The notes beneath the pieces were generated by a model. The model made no database searches. It was given only the letters and a program-made list of their open reading frames with translations, and was not told the origin of the DNA. The position numbers were made by a program, and so were the translations under genes. Below, in pieces: positions 1 through 7,794 of a stretch of 41,441 nucleotides of DNA. Origin of the DNA: Ancalomicrobiaceae bacterium (GTDB taxonomy: Bacteria; Pseudomonadota; Alphaproteobacteria; Rhizobiales; Ancalomicrobiaceae); assembly GCA_031291595.1 (NCBI GenBank), contig JARLIU010000268.1, positions 1 through 41,441 of the forward strand. Direction: 5' to 3'. Position 1 is the first letter of the stretch, and each line of letters begins with the position of its first letter.

Positions 1-195
1 CACCACCCCGACGAATTCGTGCCCGATGATCAACGGCGCCGCCGCCCGCGGATGCTTGCCCGCGTGGATCGCAATGTCCGTGCCGCACACCCCGCAATAC
101 CGCATGCGGATCTTCGCCGCACCCGCCCGCGCCACCGGCGCCGCAACATCCCGAACCTCAACCCGCAATGGGGCCGTGTAAACAAGCGCTTTCAT
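1..195 (-). CDS. Zinc-dependent alcohol dehydrogenase, N-terminal part (runs off the window)
   Basis: Only the first 65 residues lie in the window; the rest continues beyond base 1. The start MKALVYTAPLRVEVRDV, the Cys37 in CGVCGTD and the GHE at 58-60 are the hallmark N-terminus and catalytic-zinc ligands of the medium-chain (GroES-like) alcohol/polyol dehydrogenases. The family oxidises an alcohol or polyol with NAD(P). The ATG is chosen because AAGGAG lies about 7 bases upstream on the minus strand. The gene is divergent from the importer operon starting at 847 and shares its 650-bp upstream region, so it may belong to the same sugar/polyol pathway (inference). Substrate cannot be assigned from the fragment. 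Confidence 0.85.
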   Translation of the reverse strand, partial: MKALVYTAPLRVEVRDVAAPVARAGAAKIRMRYCGVCGTDIAIHAGKHPRAAAPLIIGHEFVGVV

Positions 196-390
196 ATTGA
201 TCGTTCTCCTTGGAGAGCCCGACGGGCGGGACAGCTCCGTGCCCAAAGCGGCATTTTCCGCCGCATGCCAGCGGGCGCCCGCCTCGGAATGCCGCGCGAC
301 CGCTGCCCGTCCGATGACGTCGGACAGCTGCCCCGAGCGCTCCCAGCTGGTGATCCCGCTTGTTGATGCCGGAACCCCGAATGCCCCCCC

Positions 391-419
391 TTGTGCTCAC
401 TCGGCAACGGATATATAAG
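391..419 (+). promoter_or_regulatory. Candidate sigma-70-like promoter for the LIV-type operon
   Basis: TTGTGC at 391-396 and TATAAG at 414-419 are separated by 17 bp, inside a locally AT-rich patch that stands out in this GC-rich region. The operator-like repeat begins at 428, at or just after the expected transcription start, an arrangement that suits repression. The leader would be about 420 nt. This is inferred from sequence only; a promoter closer to 847 is possible. Confidence 0.35.
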
Positions 420-427
420 AAATCAGG

Positions 428-520
428 TGGTAGGACAAGCCGGCAGCCGTACCTATTGAGATGCCGGTGGGAGGAGAGATACGATGGTAGGACAAGCCGG
501 CCGCACTACGTATTGAAATC
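428..520. repeat. Two imperfect direct repeats (57-bp period), probable GntR operators
   Basis: TGGTAGGACAAGCCGGC occurs identically at 428-444 and 485-501, and similarity (including TATTGA) continues to about 463 and 520. Read on the minus strand the core is TTGTCCTACCA, which resembles TTGTCGTATAA at 9890-9900 in front of the GntR/FCD gene. FCD-type GntR proteins typically bind short TTGT/ACAA-like palindromes. The simplest reading is a pair of operator sites for that regulator. Confidence 0.5.
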
Positions 521-642
521 GCGGGCGGGAGGGGGCATCAAGGCGGCGTGTCGTCACGCCGTCACGGCACGCCAAGTGCCGGACCAGCCAATTCCCGTCT
601 TTTCAAGCGATGAATTGCGCACAGGCAGTCGGGCTCGTCGGG

Positions 643-712
643 CCACCCGCGAGGGGTGGTCGTGTCTCACCTTCCGAGAGGTTACCACCCAGACGTGCAG
701 GGGGACGGTGGT
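643..712 (+). promoter_or_regulatory. Leader segments able to form alternative hairpins
   Basis: CCACCC (643-648), GGGTGGT (654-660), ACCACCC (684-690) and GGTGGT (707-712) are successively complementary. Segments 1/2, 2/3 or 3/4 can pair, but not all at once. The 2/3 hairpin has a nested TCTC/GAGA stem (665-668 with 676-679). Alternating pairings of this kind are typical of attenuators and some riboswitches. No U-rich terminator run and no known riboswitch core were recognised, and 6-7 bp matches can arise by chance in GC-rich DNA. Confidence 0.25.
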
Positions 713-846
713 TGCGGGGCGACCGGCACCGGACCGTTCGAAATTGGGCTGAGGACGGCGCGGCAGCGCTCACAATCGCCATGCGGTTCTCGAGAGCCAA
801 AATCAGCATCCGAACAATACGGATCGTTGCAGGAGGAAACAGGCAA

Positions 847-2079
847 ATGAGACTTGGTATCACATTGGGGCTGCCGCTCGCGGCCGCACTTCTGTCCGGG
901 ATCGCCGCACAAACCGCTCTGGCGGAAGACGGCGAGATCAAGGTCGGCGTGGTCGCCGCCGAATCCGGATCGTTCGTCTCGGCCGGCAACACCATTGCCG
1001 CGGCCGCGAAGCTGGCGACCCAGCAGATCAACGACGCCGGCGGCATCAAGATCGCCGGCAAGACCTACAAGTTCAAACTCTTCATCCGTGACGACCGCAC
1101 CAACGTCGATACCGCCATTGCCGCGGCGCGCGAACTGGTCAACGACGTCGGCGTCTCCGCGGTTTGGGGCACCGAATCGCACGACTTCTCCGTGTCGATG
1201 GCCAAGATTACCGGTCCGGCCAAGGTGCTGCAGTTCACCGGCAACTCGTCGCTCGGCGGCGTGCTGTCGGACCAGACGGTCGCCAAGGACGGCTGGCTGC
1301 ACTATACGTTCCAGACCGAACCGCAGGAATGGCAGCGTTCGACCAGCACGGCCAAGGGCGTCTTGTCGCTGGTCGGGCCGCAGCTGAAGACCCCGCCGAA
1401 GCATTCGGTCGTGTTCGTCGGCAATGACGCCACCGGCCAGTATCTCTCCGAGAACTACGTCACGGCGCTCAAGGCCGAGGGGCAGACGGTTGATCTGGTC
1501 AAGTATCCGCCGGATACCACCGACTTCTCGCCGCTGTTGACCCGCGTCAAGAGCCTCAATCCGGATGTGGTACACTTCTGGTATAATGGCGATTCCACGC
1601 TGATCGCCTTCCCGCAGGCCCTGAAGCTCGGCGTCGCGCCGTCCTACTTCCTGTTCGGCGTCGACCCCGGCATCTACAAGGAACGCGGCCTCAAGGCTGA
1701 CCAGCCGGTCACCATGAGCTGCGTGCCGATGTGCTGGGGCTCCGCTCCGTTCCAGGCGGTCAAGGACTACTTCGTGAAGTACTTCGCGCTCGGCGCCGCC
1801 AAGGGACCGCAGTCGTCGGTGTCGCTGCTCTACTACGACTACTTCTTCATGTACGCCAAGGCGCTCGAGCAGGTTGGCAAGCTCGACGATCCCGACGCCG
1901 TCGTCGCGGCGCTGGAAAAGATGCAGTACCAGGGCGTGGTCTCGGCGGTGCCGTTGAGCTTCAACAACCACCACCAGGTCACCTTCGCTACCGAAGTCTG
2001 CCTGGCGGAACCCGGCACGTCCGACCAGTTCAAGTGCGCGGTCGAAGCCCCGCCTGCCACCGCCCCCAAGGCGGACTGA
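847..2079 (+). CDS. LIV/HAAT-type ABC transporter, periplasmic substrate-binding protein
   Basis: 410 residues, with a Sec signal peptide (about residues 1-26, cleavage after ALA) followed by a type I periplasmic binding fold of the branched-chain-amino-acid receptor class (Peripla_BP_6, LivK-like): IKVGVVAAESG at the start of the mature protein, then QQINDAGG and RDDRTNVDTAIAAAREL. It would capture the substrate and deliver it to the LivHM-type channel encoded next. The ATG is chosen because AGGAGG lies at 831-836 and the signal peptide begins there; an upstream in-frame extension has no function. Although LivK-like by family, the downstream genes are sugar/lactone enzymes, so the ligand is probably not an amino acid (inference). 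A 344-bp gap with a hairpin separates it from the permease genes, a common way of making extra binding protein. Confidence 0.9.
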   Translation: MRLGITLGLPLAAALLSGIAAQTALAEDGEIKVGVVAAESGSFVSAGNTIAAAAKLATQQINDAGGIKIAGKTYKFKLFIRDDRTNVDTAIAAARELVNDVGVSAVWGTESHDFSVSMAKITGPAKVLQFTGNSSLGGVLSDQTVAKDGWLHYTFQTEPQEWQRSTSTAKGVLSLVGPQLKTPPKHSVVFVGNDATGQYLSENYVTALKAEGQTVDLVKYPPDTTDFSPLLTRVKSLNPDVVHFWYNGDSTLIAFPQALKLGVAPSYFLFGVDPGIYKERGLKADQPVTMSCVPMCWGSAPFQAVKDYFVKYFALGAAKGPQSSVSLLYYDYFFMYAKALEQVGKLDDPDAVVAALEKMQYQGVVSAVPLSFNNHHQVTFATEVCLAEPGTSDQFKCAVEAPPATAPKAD

Positions 2080-2423
2080 GCCTATCGCATCGACAATGGA
2101 TACGATCCCGCCGCTCTCCAGGCGGGGTCGTGCCCGGCAACCGAAGCCGCACGCACGGTACTGCCCAAACCTGCAGGCCGCTTCGGCGCACGGCCGGCAG
2201 TTCGGCCTCAAAGGTCGGACTGCCCGGACCGCGGCGCCAGTGCATCAGCCCAGTCCGACGCAACGGCGCGAAGGCCGCATCCGACTGGACAAGCTGTTGC
2301 GCCAACCTAAGAGACTCTAGTGCACGGCTGATGGCGAGACGCAAATCGTGCGGCAGCATCCGTGCGCCGGGAGTAGGATGCCGTCCAATCGAAATGCGGC
2401 GGCGTGCCTGACGGGGGACCTCA
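2080..2423 (+). other. Gap between the binding-protein gene and the permease genes
   Basis: 344 bp with no supported gene. The main structure is a hairpin at 2103-2130: arms CGATCCCGCC (2103-2112) and GGCGGGGTCG (2121-2130) form ten pairs, one of them G-U, around an 8-nt loop. No U tract follows, so it is more likely an mRNA-stabilising or partial-termination structure than a full terminator. A weaker GCATCC/GGATGC pair lies near 2367-2390. No promoter is convincing. Confidence 0.5.
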
Positions 2424-3293
2424 ATGGAAATCCTAATTCAACAGCTGGTGAACAGCCTGTCGGTCGCCAGCGTTACGATCCTGATCGGCATGGGTATCAC
2501 GCTGATCTTCGGCCTCGCAGGCATCGTGAACTTCGCCCACGGCGAGTTCCTGATGATCGGCGGTATCGCCACTTGGTTCTTCGTCGGCATGGGGCTGAAC
2601 TTCTTCGTCGCTCTGGTGCTGGCAATGGTGGTGGTGGGGGCGCTTGGCTTTGTCGCCGAGCGAGGCCTGTTCCGATTTACGCTCGATCGACCGATGAACG
2701 GCTTCATCATGTCGATCGGTCTCAGCGTCATCCTGCAGCATGTGGTGGTGCGCGTCTTCGACGAGTTCCAGAAGAGCACGCCCGATCCGCTCAACACGGT
2801 CTGGGTGGTCGGCGATGTGCACATCATCGCCATGCGAGCCGTCGTGGTGGCGATTACCGCCGTCGTCGTGGCGATCACCTATTTCGGCATCTCGCGCAGC
2901 CGTTACGGTCTGGCGCTGCGGGCCAGCGTCGCCGACCAGAGCACGGCGGAGCTCATGGGTATTCCGGTCCGGCGATACGTCACCGGGGTGTTCGTCTACG
3001 GCAGCATCCTGGCCGGGCTCGGCGGCGCGCTGATGATCGGCCTGTTCCCGATCACCCCCTTCGTCGGCAGCGTCATCATCACCCGCGGCTTCGTGGTGTC
3101 GCTGATGGGCGGTCTCGGCAACGTCAACGGCGCCGTGCTGGCCGGCCTCGTCCTCGGCTTGGTCGATGGCTTCAGCGCCGGCTACGGCTATCCCGAATGG
3201 ACCGATGCCTATTCGCTGGTGATCATGATCGTCATACTGGTGGTGCGCCCGCAGGGTCTGCTCGGCGGCACGCTCGGTCCCAAGGCTTCCTGA
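2424..3293 (+). CDS. LIV/HAAT-type ABC transporter permease (LivH-like)
   Basis: 289 residues of mostly hydrophobic sequence, the BPD_transp_2 family. Family landmarks are LIFGLAGIVNFAHGEFLM near residues 27-44, ALRASVADQSTAELMGIPV (coupling region to the ATPases) and the C-terminal GGLGNVNGAVLAGLVLGLVDG. Length is normal for LivH. It forms half of the inner-membrane channel with the LivM-like protein encoded 39 bp downstream. The ATG follows GGGGGA; no other start is better placed. Confidence 0.92.
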   Translation: MEILIQQLVNSLSVASVTILIGMGITLIFGLAGIVNFAHGEFLMIGGIATWFFVGMGLNFFVALVLAMVVVGALGFVAERGLFRFTLDRPMNGFIMSIGLSVILQHVVVRVFDEFQKSTPDPLNTVWVVGDVHIIAMRAVVVAITAVVVAITYFGISRSRYGLALRASVADQSTAELMGIPVRRYVTGVFVYGSILAGLGGALMIGLFPITPFVGSVIITRGFVVSLMGGLGNVNGAVLAGLVLGLVDGFSAGYGYPEWTDAYSLVIMIVILVVRPQGLLGGTLGPKAS

Positions 3294-3332
3294 CGTCGAC
3301 GGCGCGGGGATGCGCCGGGAGGACGGAGTACT

Positions 3333-4391
3333 ATGACAATGGAGTTCCTAAACTTGAAGATGCCGATGGTACGCGGCGGCTCACATGCCAAGGCCGGAAC
3401 GGATCCGCACAGTCCGGATCGGCGGATCGAACAGATCGTGTTCGCCGTCGCGCTCATCGTCCTCGTGGCCGCACTGCCGTCGCTCAATATCGGCTATCGG
3501 TTCCTGTCGATCGCCATCACCACCGGCTATACCGCGATCGCGCTCTACGGGCTCGGGCTGCAATTCGGTCAGGCCGGCATCATGTCGGTCGGCCATGCAG
3601 CGATGCTTGGGATCGGCGCCTATACGGCGGCAATGCTGTCCAACCATCTCGGGATCGGTTTCTGGGCAGCCTTGCCGGCCTCGATCGTGTTGGCGGCGAT
3701 CGCCGGCGGCCTGGTCGGGCTGCCGTCACTGAGGGTCAGCGGCCAGCACTACATCATCATCACCTTTTGCTTCTGCGCGCTGCTGGTCATCTGCCTGACC
3801 AATGGCGGCAGCTTCACCGGTGCCGCGACCGGGCTCGACGTCGGGTCGATCCCGCGTGTCCTCGGCATCAACTTCGATAAGCTCTTCAACTACTACTATC
3901 TGGTCCTCGGCGCGCTGGCGATCACGCTCGCAACGACGTATGCGATCATGAATTCCAGCTACGGCCGGACGCTGCGCGCGATCCGCGAGAACGAGCAGCT
4001 GGCCAGGGCCATCGGCATCAACGTCGACATGCACAAGATCGGCGTGTTCATGGCGAGCGGTGCCTTCGCCGGCCTCGCCGGCATCCTGCAGGTCTACTAC
4101 CTCAGGCACATTTCGCCGACGCTCTATGGCGCATTCCCCAGTCTCTATCTGGCGCTGATGGTGATGCTCGGCGGCGGGCGGCTGCTCTACGGCCCGCTGA
4201 TCGGCGCGATCATCGTCAACTTCCTGCCGGAAGTGATGGACCTCAACCCGGTCGATTCGCGCATCGCCTATGGCGTCGCGCTGCTCATCGTCATCCTGCT
4301 GCTGCCCGGCGGCGTCAGTTCCGGCCTGCTGGCGATCTATCGCTGGGTCGGTGGCTTGCTGGTCCGGCGCGGCTCCAAGGCCGGTTCTTGA
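3333..4391 (+). CDS. LIV/HAAT-type ABC transporter permease (LivM-like)
   Basis: 352 residues. A cytoplasmic N-terminus of about 30 residues is followed by the multi-pass BPD_transp_2 core with GLGLQFGQAGIMSVGHAAMLGIGAY and the cytoplasmic coupling motif RTLRAIRENEQLARAIGI. It partners the LivH-like subunit. GGGAGGA at 3317-3323 supports the ATG at 3333; a second ATG two codons later is an alternative. Its stop lies 34 bp before the ATPase start. Confidence 0.92.
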   Translation: MTMEFLNLKMPMVRGGSHAKAGTDPHSPDRRIEQIVFAVALIVLVAALPSLNIGYRFLSIAITTGYTAIALYGLGLQFGQAGIMSVGHAAMLGIGAYTAAMLSNHLGIGFWAALPASIVLAAIAGGLVGLPSLRVSGQHYIIITFCFCALLVICLTNGGSFTGAATGLDVGSIPRVLGINFDKLFNYYYLVLGALAITLATTYAIMNSSYGRTLRAIRENEQLARAIGINVDMHKIGVFMASGAFAGLAGILQVYYLRHISPTLYGAFPSLYLALMVMLGGGRLLYGPLIGAIIVNFLPEVMDLNPVDSRIAYGVALLIVILLLPGGVSSGLLAIYRWVGGLLVRRGSKAGS

Positions 4392-4425
4392 GCGCAAAAC
4401 AGACGAGAGAATGGAGGAAGCGTTC

Positions 4426-5151
4426 ATGGCAGCGCTCGAAATCAACGGCCTTCGCAAGGCTTTCGGCGGCGTCATCGCGCTCGGCGGTGTCGACTTGTCG
4501 ATCCCCGACGACCGGATCACCGGCGTCGTCGGTCCGAACGGCTCCGGCAAGACCACGCTGTTCAACGTCATCACCGGGGTCTATCCGCCGACCGGCGGCA
4601 GCATCACCTGGCACGGCGAGGACATTTCCGGTCGGGCGCCGCACCAGATCGCACGCAAAGGTCTGGTGCGCACCTTCCAGCAGGCCATGTCGTTTCCCGG
4701 CCTGCCGGTCAAGGAAAACGTGCAGATCGCGCTTGAACGCGGCGGTCGGCAGCTTCGCGGCGGCGAACCGCGTTGGCATAGCCCGGAAGAGCTGCTCGAC
4801 TTCGTCGGTCTCGGCGGCCGCGGCAACGACGACGCCGGATCGATGCCGTTCGGCAACCTGCGCCGGCTCGGCGTGGCGGTGGCGCTTGCGGCCAACCCGG
4901 TGCTGCTGCTGCTCGACGAACCGGCAGCCGGCCTCAGCGACGGCGAAGCCAGCATGCTGGCCGACCTGATCATCAAGCTGCCCGGCATGGGCATCGGGGT
5001 GTGTCTGATCGATCACCACATGACGTTCATGACGGCGTTATGCCAGCGGCTGATCGTGCTCGACTTCGGCACCAAGATCGCCGACGGCACGACGCAAAGC
5101 GTGCTGACCGACCCGAAAGTGATGGAAGTCTATCTGGGAGGCGAGCTGTGA
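4426..5151 (+). CDS. LIV/HAAT-type ABC transporter ATP-binding protein (LivG-like)
   Basis: 241-residue nucleotide-binding subunit. Walker A is GPNGSGKTT, the Q-loop is in RTFQQ, Walker B is LLLLDEP with the catalytic Glu, and the H-loop His is in LIDHHM. The ABC signature is clearly divergent: where LivG usually has a LSxGQ-like motif this protein reads MPFGNLRRLGVAVALA. It should still pair with the canonical LivF-like partner. The start at 4426 is preferred because GGAGG lies 8 bases upstream; an in-frame ATG at 4411 overlaps that ribosome site. Its last four bases overlap the GTG start of the next gene. Confidence 0.9.
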   Translation: MAALEINGLRKAFGGVIALGGVDLSIPDDRITGVVGPNGSGKTTLFNVITGVYPPTGGSITWHGEDISGRAPHQIARKGLVRTFQQAMSFPGLPVKENVQIALERGGRQLRGGEPRWHSPEELLDFVGLGGRGNDDAGSMPFGNLRRLGVAVALAANPVLLLLDEPAAGLSDGEASMLADLIIKLPGMGIGVCLIDHHMTFMTALCQRLIVLDFGTKIADGTTQSVLTDPKVMEVYLGGEL

Positions 5152-5882
5152 CACTGCTGACGGTCGAGCACCTCTATACCGCCTACGGCGCGGTCAAGGT
5201 CAACCACAACGTATCGATGACTGTCGGCGAGGGCGAGATCGTGACGATCATCGGCCCGAACGGCGCCGGCAAATCGACCATCCTCAGGGCCATCTCGGGT
5301 CTGTTGAAGCCCAAGCAGGGCGCCATCACCTTCGACGGCCGCAATGTGACCGGCCTCGCGGCCGACCGGATGGCCGGGCTTGGCGTGGTGATGGCGCCGG
5401 AGGGCCGCAAGATCTTCGCCGATCTCACGGTGCGCGAGAACCTCAAGCTCGGCGCCTACGCCCGCAAGGACCAATCCGGCGTCGATGCCGACATCGAGCT
5501 GATGGAATCCTATTTCGACATCCTCGCCACGAAGCGCGATGCCAAGGGCGGCACGCTATCGGGCGGCCAGCAGCAGATGCTGGCGATCGCGCGCGGCCTG
5601 ATGGCGCGACCGCGGATTCTGATCCTCGACGAACCGTCGCTGGGGTTGGCGCCGGTGATGGTGAAGGAAGTGCGGTCCGTCGTTGCCGCCGTTCGCGACA
5701 AGTTCAATGCCGCGGTGCTGCTGGTCGAGCAGAACGCGTCGCTGGCGCTGGCGGTCTCCGAACGCGGCTACCTGTTGCAGCATGGGCAGATCGTGGCCTC
5801 CGGCCCGATCGAAGAACTGCGTGAATCGTCGCTGATGCGCGAACTCTATTTCGGCGAGCAGAGCGCTCAGGCCGGCGAATGA
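5148..5882 (+). CDS. LIV/HAAT-type ABC transporter ATP-binding protein (LivF-like)
   Basis: 244-residue ATPase, canonical in all motifs: Walker A GPNGAGKST, signature LSGGQQQ, Walker B LILDEPSLGL and the H-loop in LLVEQNA. The LivF-typical APEGRKIFADLTVRENL stretch is present. It uses a GTG start inside the GTGA overlap with the preceding ATPase gene, so the two are translationally coupled and made in equal amounts. It completes the importer: one binding protein, two permeases, two ATPases. Confidence 0.92.
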   Translation: MTLLTVEHLYTAYGAVKVNHNVSMTVGEGEIVTIIGPNGAGKSTILRAISGLLKPKQGAITFDGRNVTGLAADRMAGLGVVMAPEGRKIFADLTVRENLKLGAYARKDQSGVDADIELMESYFDILATKRDAKGGTLSGGQQQMLAIARGLMARPRILILDEPSLGLAPVMVKEVRSVVAAVRDKFNAAVLLVEQNASLALAVSERGYLLQHGQIVASGPIEELRESSLMRELYFGEQSAQAGE

Positions 5883-5899
5883 TCGAAGGAGACATGACA

Positions 5900-6889
5900 A
5901 TGCACACAAGACGTTTCGGCTCGACCGCCCGCCAGGTTTCCGAGATCGGGTTCGGCACCTGGGCGCTCGGAGCCGACTGGGGATCGGTCGATGACAGCGA
6001 CGGCATCGCCGCGCTGAACCATGCGCTCGATCATGGAGTCAACTTCATCGACACTGCCGACGTCTACGGCAACGGCCGGGCGGAAAAGCTGATCGCTGAG
6101 GTGCTGAAGACGCGCACCGGCAAGGACGCGCCGATGGTGGCCACCAAGGCGGGCCGCCGGCTGAACCCGCATGTCGCCGAAGGCTACAACCGCGACAACC
6201 TCACGGCGTTCATCGACCGCAGCCTGCAGTATCTCGAGGTCGAAGCGCTCGATCTCGTGCAGCTGCACTGCCCGCCGACCGAAACCTACTATCGCCCCGA
6301 AACGTTCGAGGCGCTTGACGGCCTCATTCGCGCCGGCAAGATCCGGCGCTGGGGCGTCAGCGTCGAGAAGGTCGAGGAAGCCATCAAGGCGCTGGAATTC
6401 CCCGGCCTGACCAGCGTCCAGATCATCTACAACATCTTCCGGCAGCGCCCGGCCGAGCTGTTCTTCGACATGGCCAAGCGCCGCGACGTGGCAATCATCG
6501 TCCGGGTGCCGCTGGCCAGCGGCATGCTGTCGGGCAAGTTCCGTCCCGACAGCCAGTTCGCGGCGAATGATCACCGCAACTACAACCGGCACGGCGAAGC
6601 CTTCGACGTCGGCGAGACCTTCTCGGGCGTGCCGTATGACGCCGGTCTGGCGGCGGTCGAGGACCTGCGCTCGCTGTTGCCGGCAGGCGTCACCATGGCG
6701 CAGTTCGCGCTGCGCTGGATCCTGATGCAGGACGCGGTGACGGTGGTCATCCCCGGCGGCAAGAATCCCCGCCAGGTCGGCGAGAATATCGCCGCCGCCG
6801 AATTGCCGGAGATCCCCGCCGATACGATGCGCAAGGTCGCCAAGATCTACGACGAGCGGATCAAGCCGTTCGTGCATCAGCGTTGGTGA
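5900..6889 (+). CDS. Aldo/keto reductase
   Basis: 329 residues, an AKR superfamily TIM barrel (COG0667 type). The catalytic tetrad is visible: Asp and Tyr in IDTADVYGNG, Lys in VATKAG and His in LVQLHCP. C-terminal VTVVIPGGKNPRQVGEN fits the NADP(H)-binding end. It would interconvert a carbonyl and an alcohol (or lactol and lactone) of the imported compound. AAGGAG at 5886-5891 lies 8 bases before the ATG at 5900; ATGs at 5879 and 5894 are too far from or too close to it. It follows livF by 17 bp, so it is co-transcribed. The exact substrate is unknown. Confidence 0.88.
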   Translation: MHTRRFGSTARQVSEIGFGTWALGADWGSVDDSDGIAALNHALDHGVNFIDTADVYGNGRAEKLIAEVLKTRTGKDAPMVATKAGRRLNPHVAEGYNRDNLTAFIDRSLQYLEVEALDLVQLHCPPTETYYRPETFEALDGLIRAGKIRRWGVSVEKVEEAIKALEFPGLTSVQIIYNIFRQRPAELFFDMAKRRDVAIIVRVPLASGMLSGKFRPDSQFAANDHRNYNRHGEAFDVGETFSGVPYDAGLAAVEDLRSLLPAGVTMAQFALRWILMQDAVTVVIPGGKNPRQVGENIAAAELPEIPADTMRKVAKIYDERIKPFVHQRW

Positions 6890-6900
6890 GGGAGCACGTC

Positions 6901-7794
6901 ATGGCTCACGTCAAGATCGACGCCCATCAGCACTTCTGGCATCCGGAGACCGGCGGCGACTACGGCTGGCTGAGCGGCCCGTTCGAGCGGCTCAACCGGC
7001 GCTTCGACCCGCACGACCTGCAGCCGTCGCTGGCCATCAACGGCATCTCGGGAACCGTTCTCGTGCAGACGTGGAACGATCTCGACGAGACCTGGGAGTT
7101 CATCCGCATCGCCGCGACGACCGATTTCGTCGCCGGCGTCGTCGGGTGGGTCGACCTCACCGACAGACAGGTCGGCGACACGCTCGCCGCCCTCAAGTCC
7201 AGCCCGGAAGGCCGCTGGCTGGTCGGCATCCGCCACCTGATCCAGACCGAGGCCGATCCGAACTGGCTGTTGCGCGACGACGCCCGGCGCGGGCTGAAGG
7301 CGGTCGAGCAGGCGGGCCTCGTCTACGATCTGGTTCCGAATCTGCCGCAACTGCCGTCCTGCGTGCAGACGACGCGCGATTTTGCCGGTTTGCGCTTCGT
7401 GCTCGACCATATCTCCAAGCCCGAGATCCGCAATCGCGAGTTCAAGGCGTGGTCGGGCCTGATGCGCGGCTTCAAGGCGGAGCGCGATCATGTCTATTGC
7501 AAGCTCTCCGGCATGGTGACCGAGGCCAATTGGGCGACATGGACGCCGGCGGACCTCAAGCCCTACGTCCTGGAGGCGCTCGACGTCTTCGGTGCGGAGC
7601 GCTGCATGTTCGGCTCCGACTGGCCTGTCTGCCTGGTCGCGGCCAGCTACGACCGGGTGCACGACGCGCTCATGGAATGTGTGCAGGAGCTGTCGCAGGC
7701 CGAATGTGATCGGATCTTCGGCGGCACGGCGATCGAGTGCTATGGCCTCGCCGACTTGGTGTCGGTCAGCGCCAAGGGAGAGGTTCATGCCTGA
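6901..7794 (+). CDS. Amidohydrolase-family lactonase (L-fucono-/L-rhamnonolactonase-like)
   Basis: 297 residues, amidohydrolase_2/COG3618. The N-terminal IDAHQHFW supplies the HxH metal-ligand motif, LDHISKP the middle conserved His and FGSDWPV the C-terminal Asp. Characterised COG3618 members include L-fucono-1,5-lactonase, L-rhamnonolactonase and similar sugar lactonases. Next to an L-fucose-dehydrogenase-like AKR, it fits hydrolysis of the lactone product to the aldonate. A TTG at 6883 is in frame, but GAGGGAG at 6888-6894 favours the ATG at 6901. The last bases overlap the next gene's start. Confidence 0.85.
   Translation: MAHVKIDAHQHFWHPETGGDYGWLSGPFERLNRRFDPHDLQPSLAINGISGTVLVQTWNDLDETWEFIRIAATTDFVAGVVGWVDLTDRQVGDTLAALKSSPEGRWLVGIRHLIQTEADPNWLLRDDARRGLKAVEQAGLVYDLVPNLPQLPSCVQTTRDFAGLRFVLDHISKPEIRNREFKAWSGLMRGFKAERDHVYCKLSGMVTEANWATWTPADLKPYVLEALDVFGAERCMFGSDWPVCLVAASYDRVHDALMECVQELSQAECDRIFGGTAIECYGLADLVSVSAKGEVHA

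Larger units (their letters stand above)
196..846. other. Divergent regulatory region / long leader between the ADH and the LIV-type operon
   Basis: About 650 bp without a convincing gene. It holds a palindrome with 6-bp arms at 309-325 (GTCCGA-n5-TCGGAC), a possible plus-strand promoter near 391-419, two 57-bp-spaced copies of an operator-like repeat (428-463 and 485-520), a small hairpin at 545-560 (GGCGTG-n4-CACGCC) and a set of mutually complementary segments at 643-712. Open frames here have no ribosome site and no recognisable product. The transport gene is not extended upstream of 847 because its signal peptide begins there, behind a strong ribosome site. Confidence 0.6.

Noticed and set aside
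19-418. Open frames in both strands upstream of the alcohol dehydrogenase, including an in-frame extension of that gene upstream of 195
   Set aside because: High GC makes long chance frames common; the ATG at 195 has a strong ribosome site and the family N-terminus begins exactly there.
428-520. CRISPR array interpretation of the two direct repeats
   Set aside because: Only two units, similarity decays along each unit and no cas genes are present.
610-846. 79-codon upstream extension of the first importer gene
   Set aside because: The signal peptide must be N-terminal and begins at 847 behind AGGAGG; the upstream part has no homology.
682-2211. 509-codon minus-strand frame opposite the binding-protein gene
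   Set aside because: Antisense shadow of a clearly coding gene; translation is low-complexity Arg/Gly/Asp-rich with no domain.
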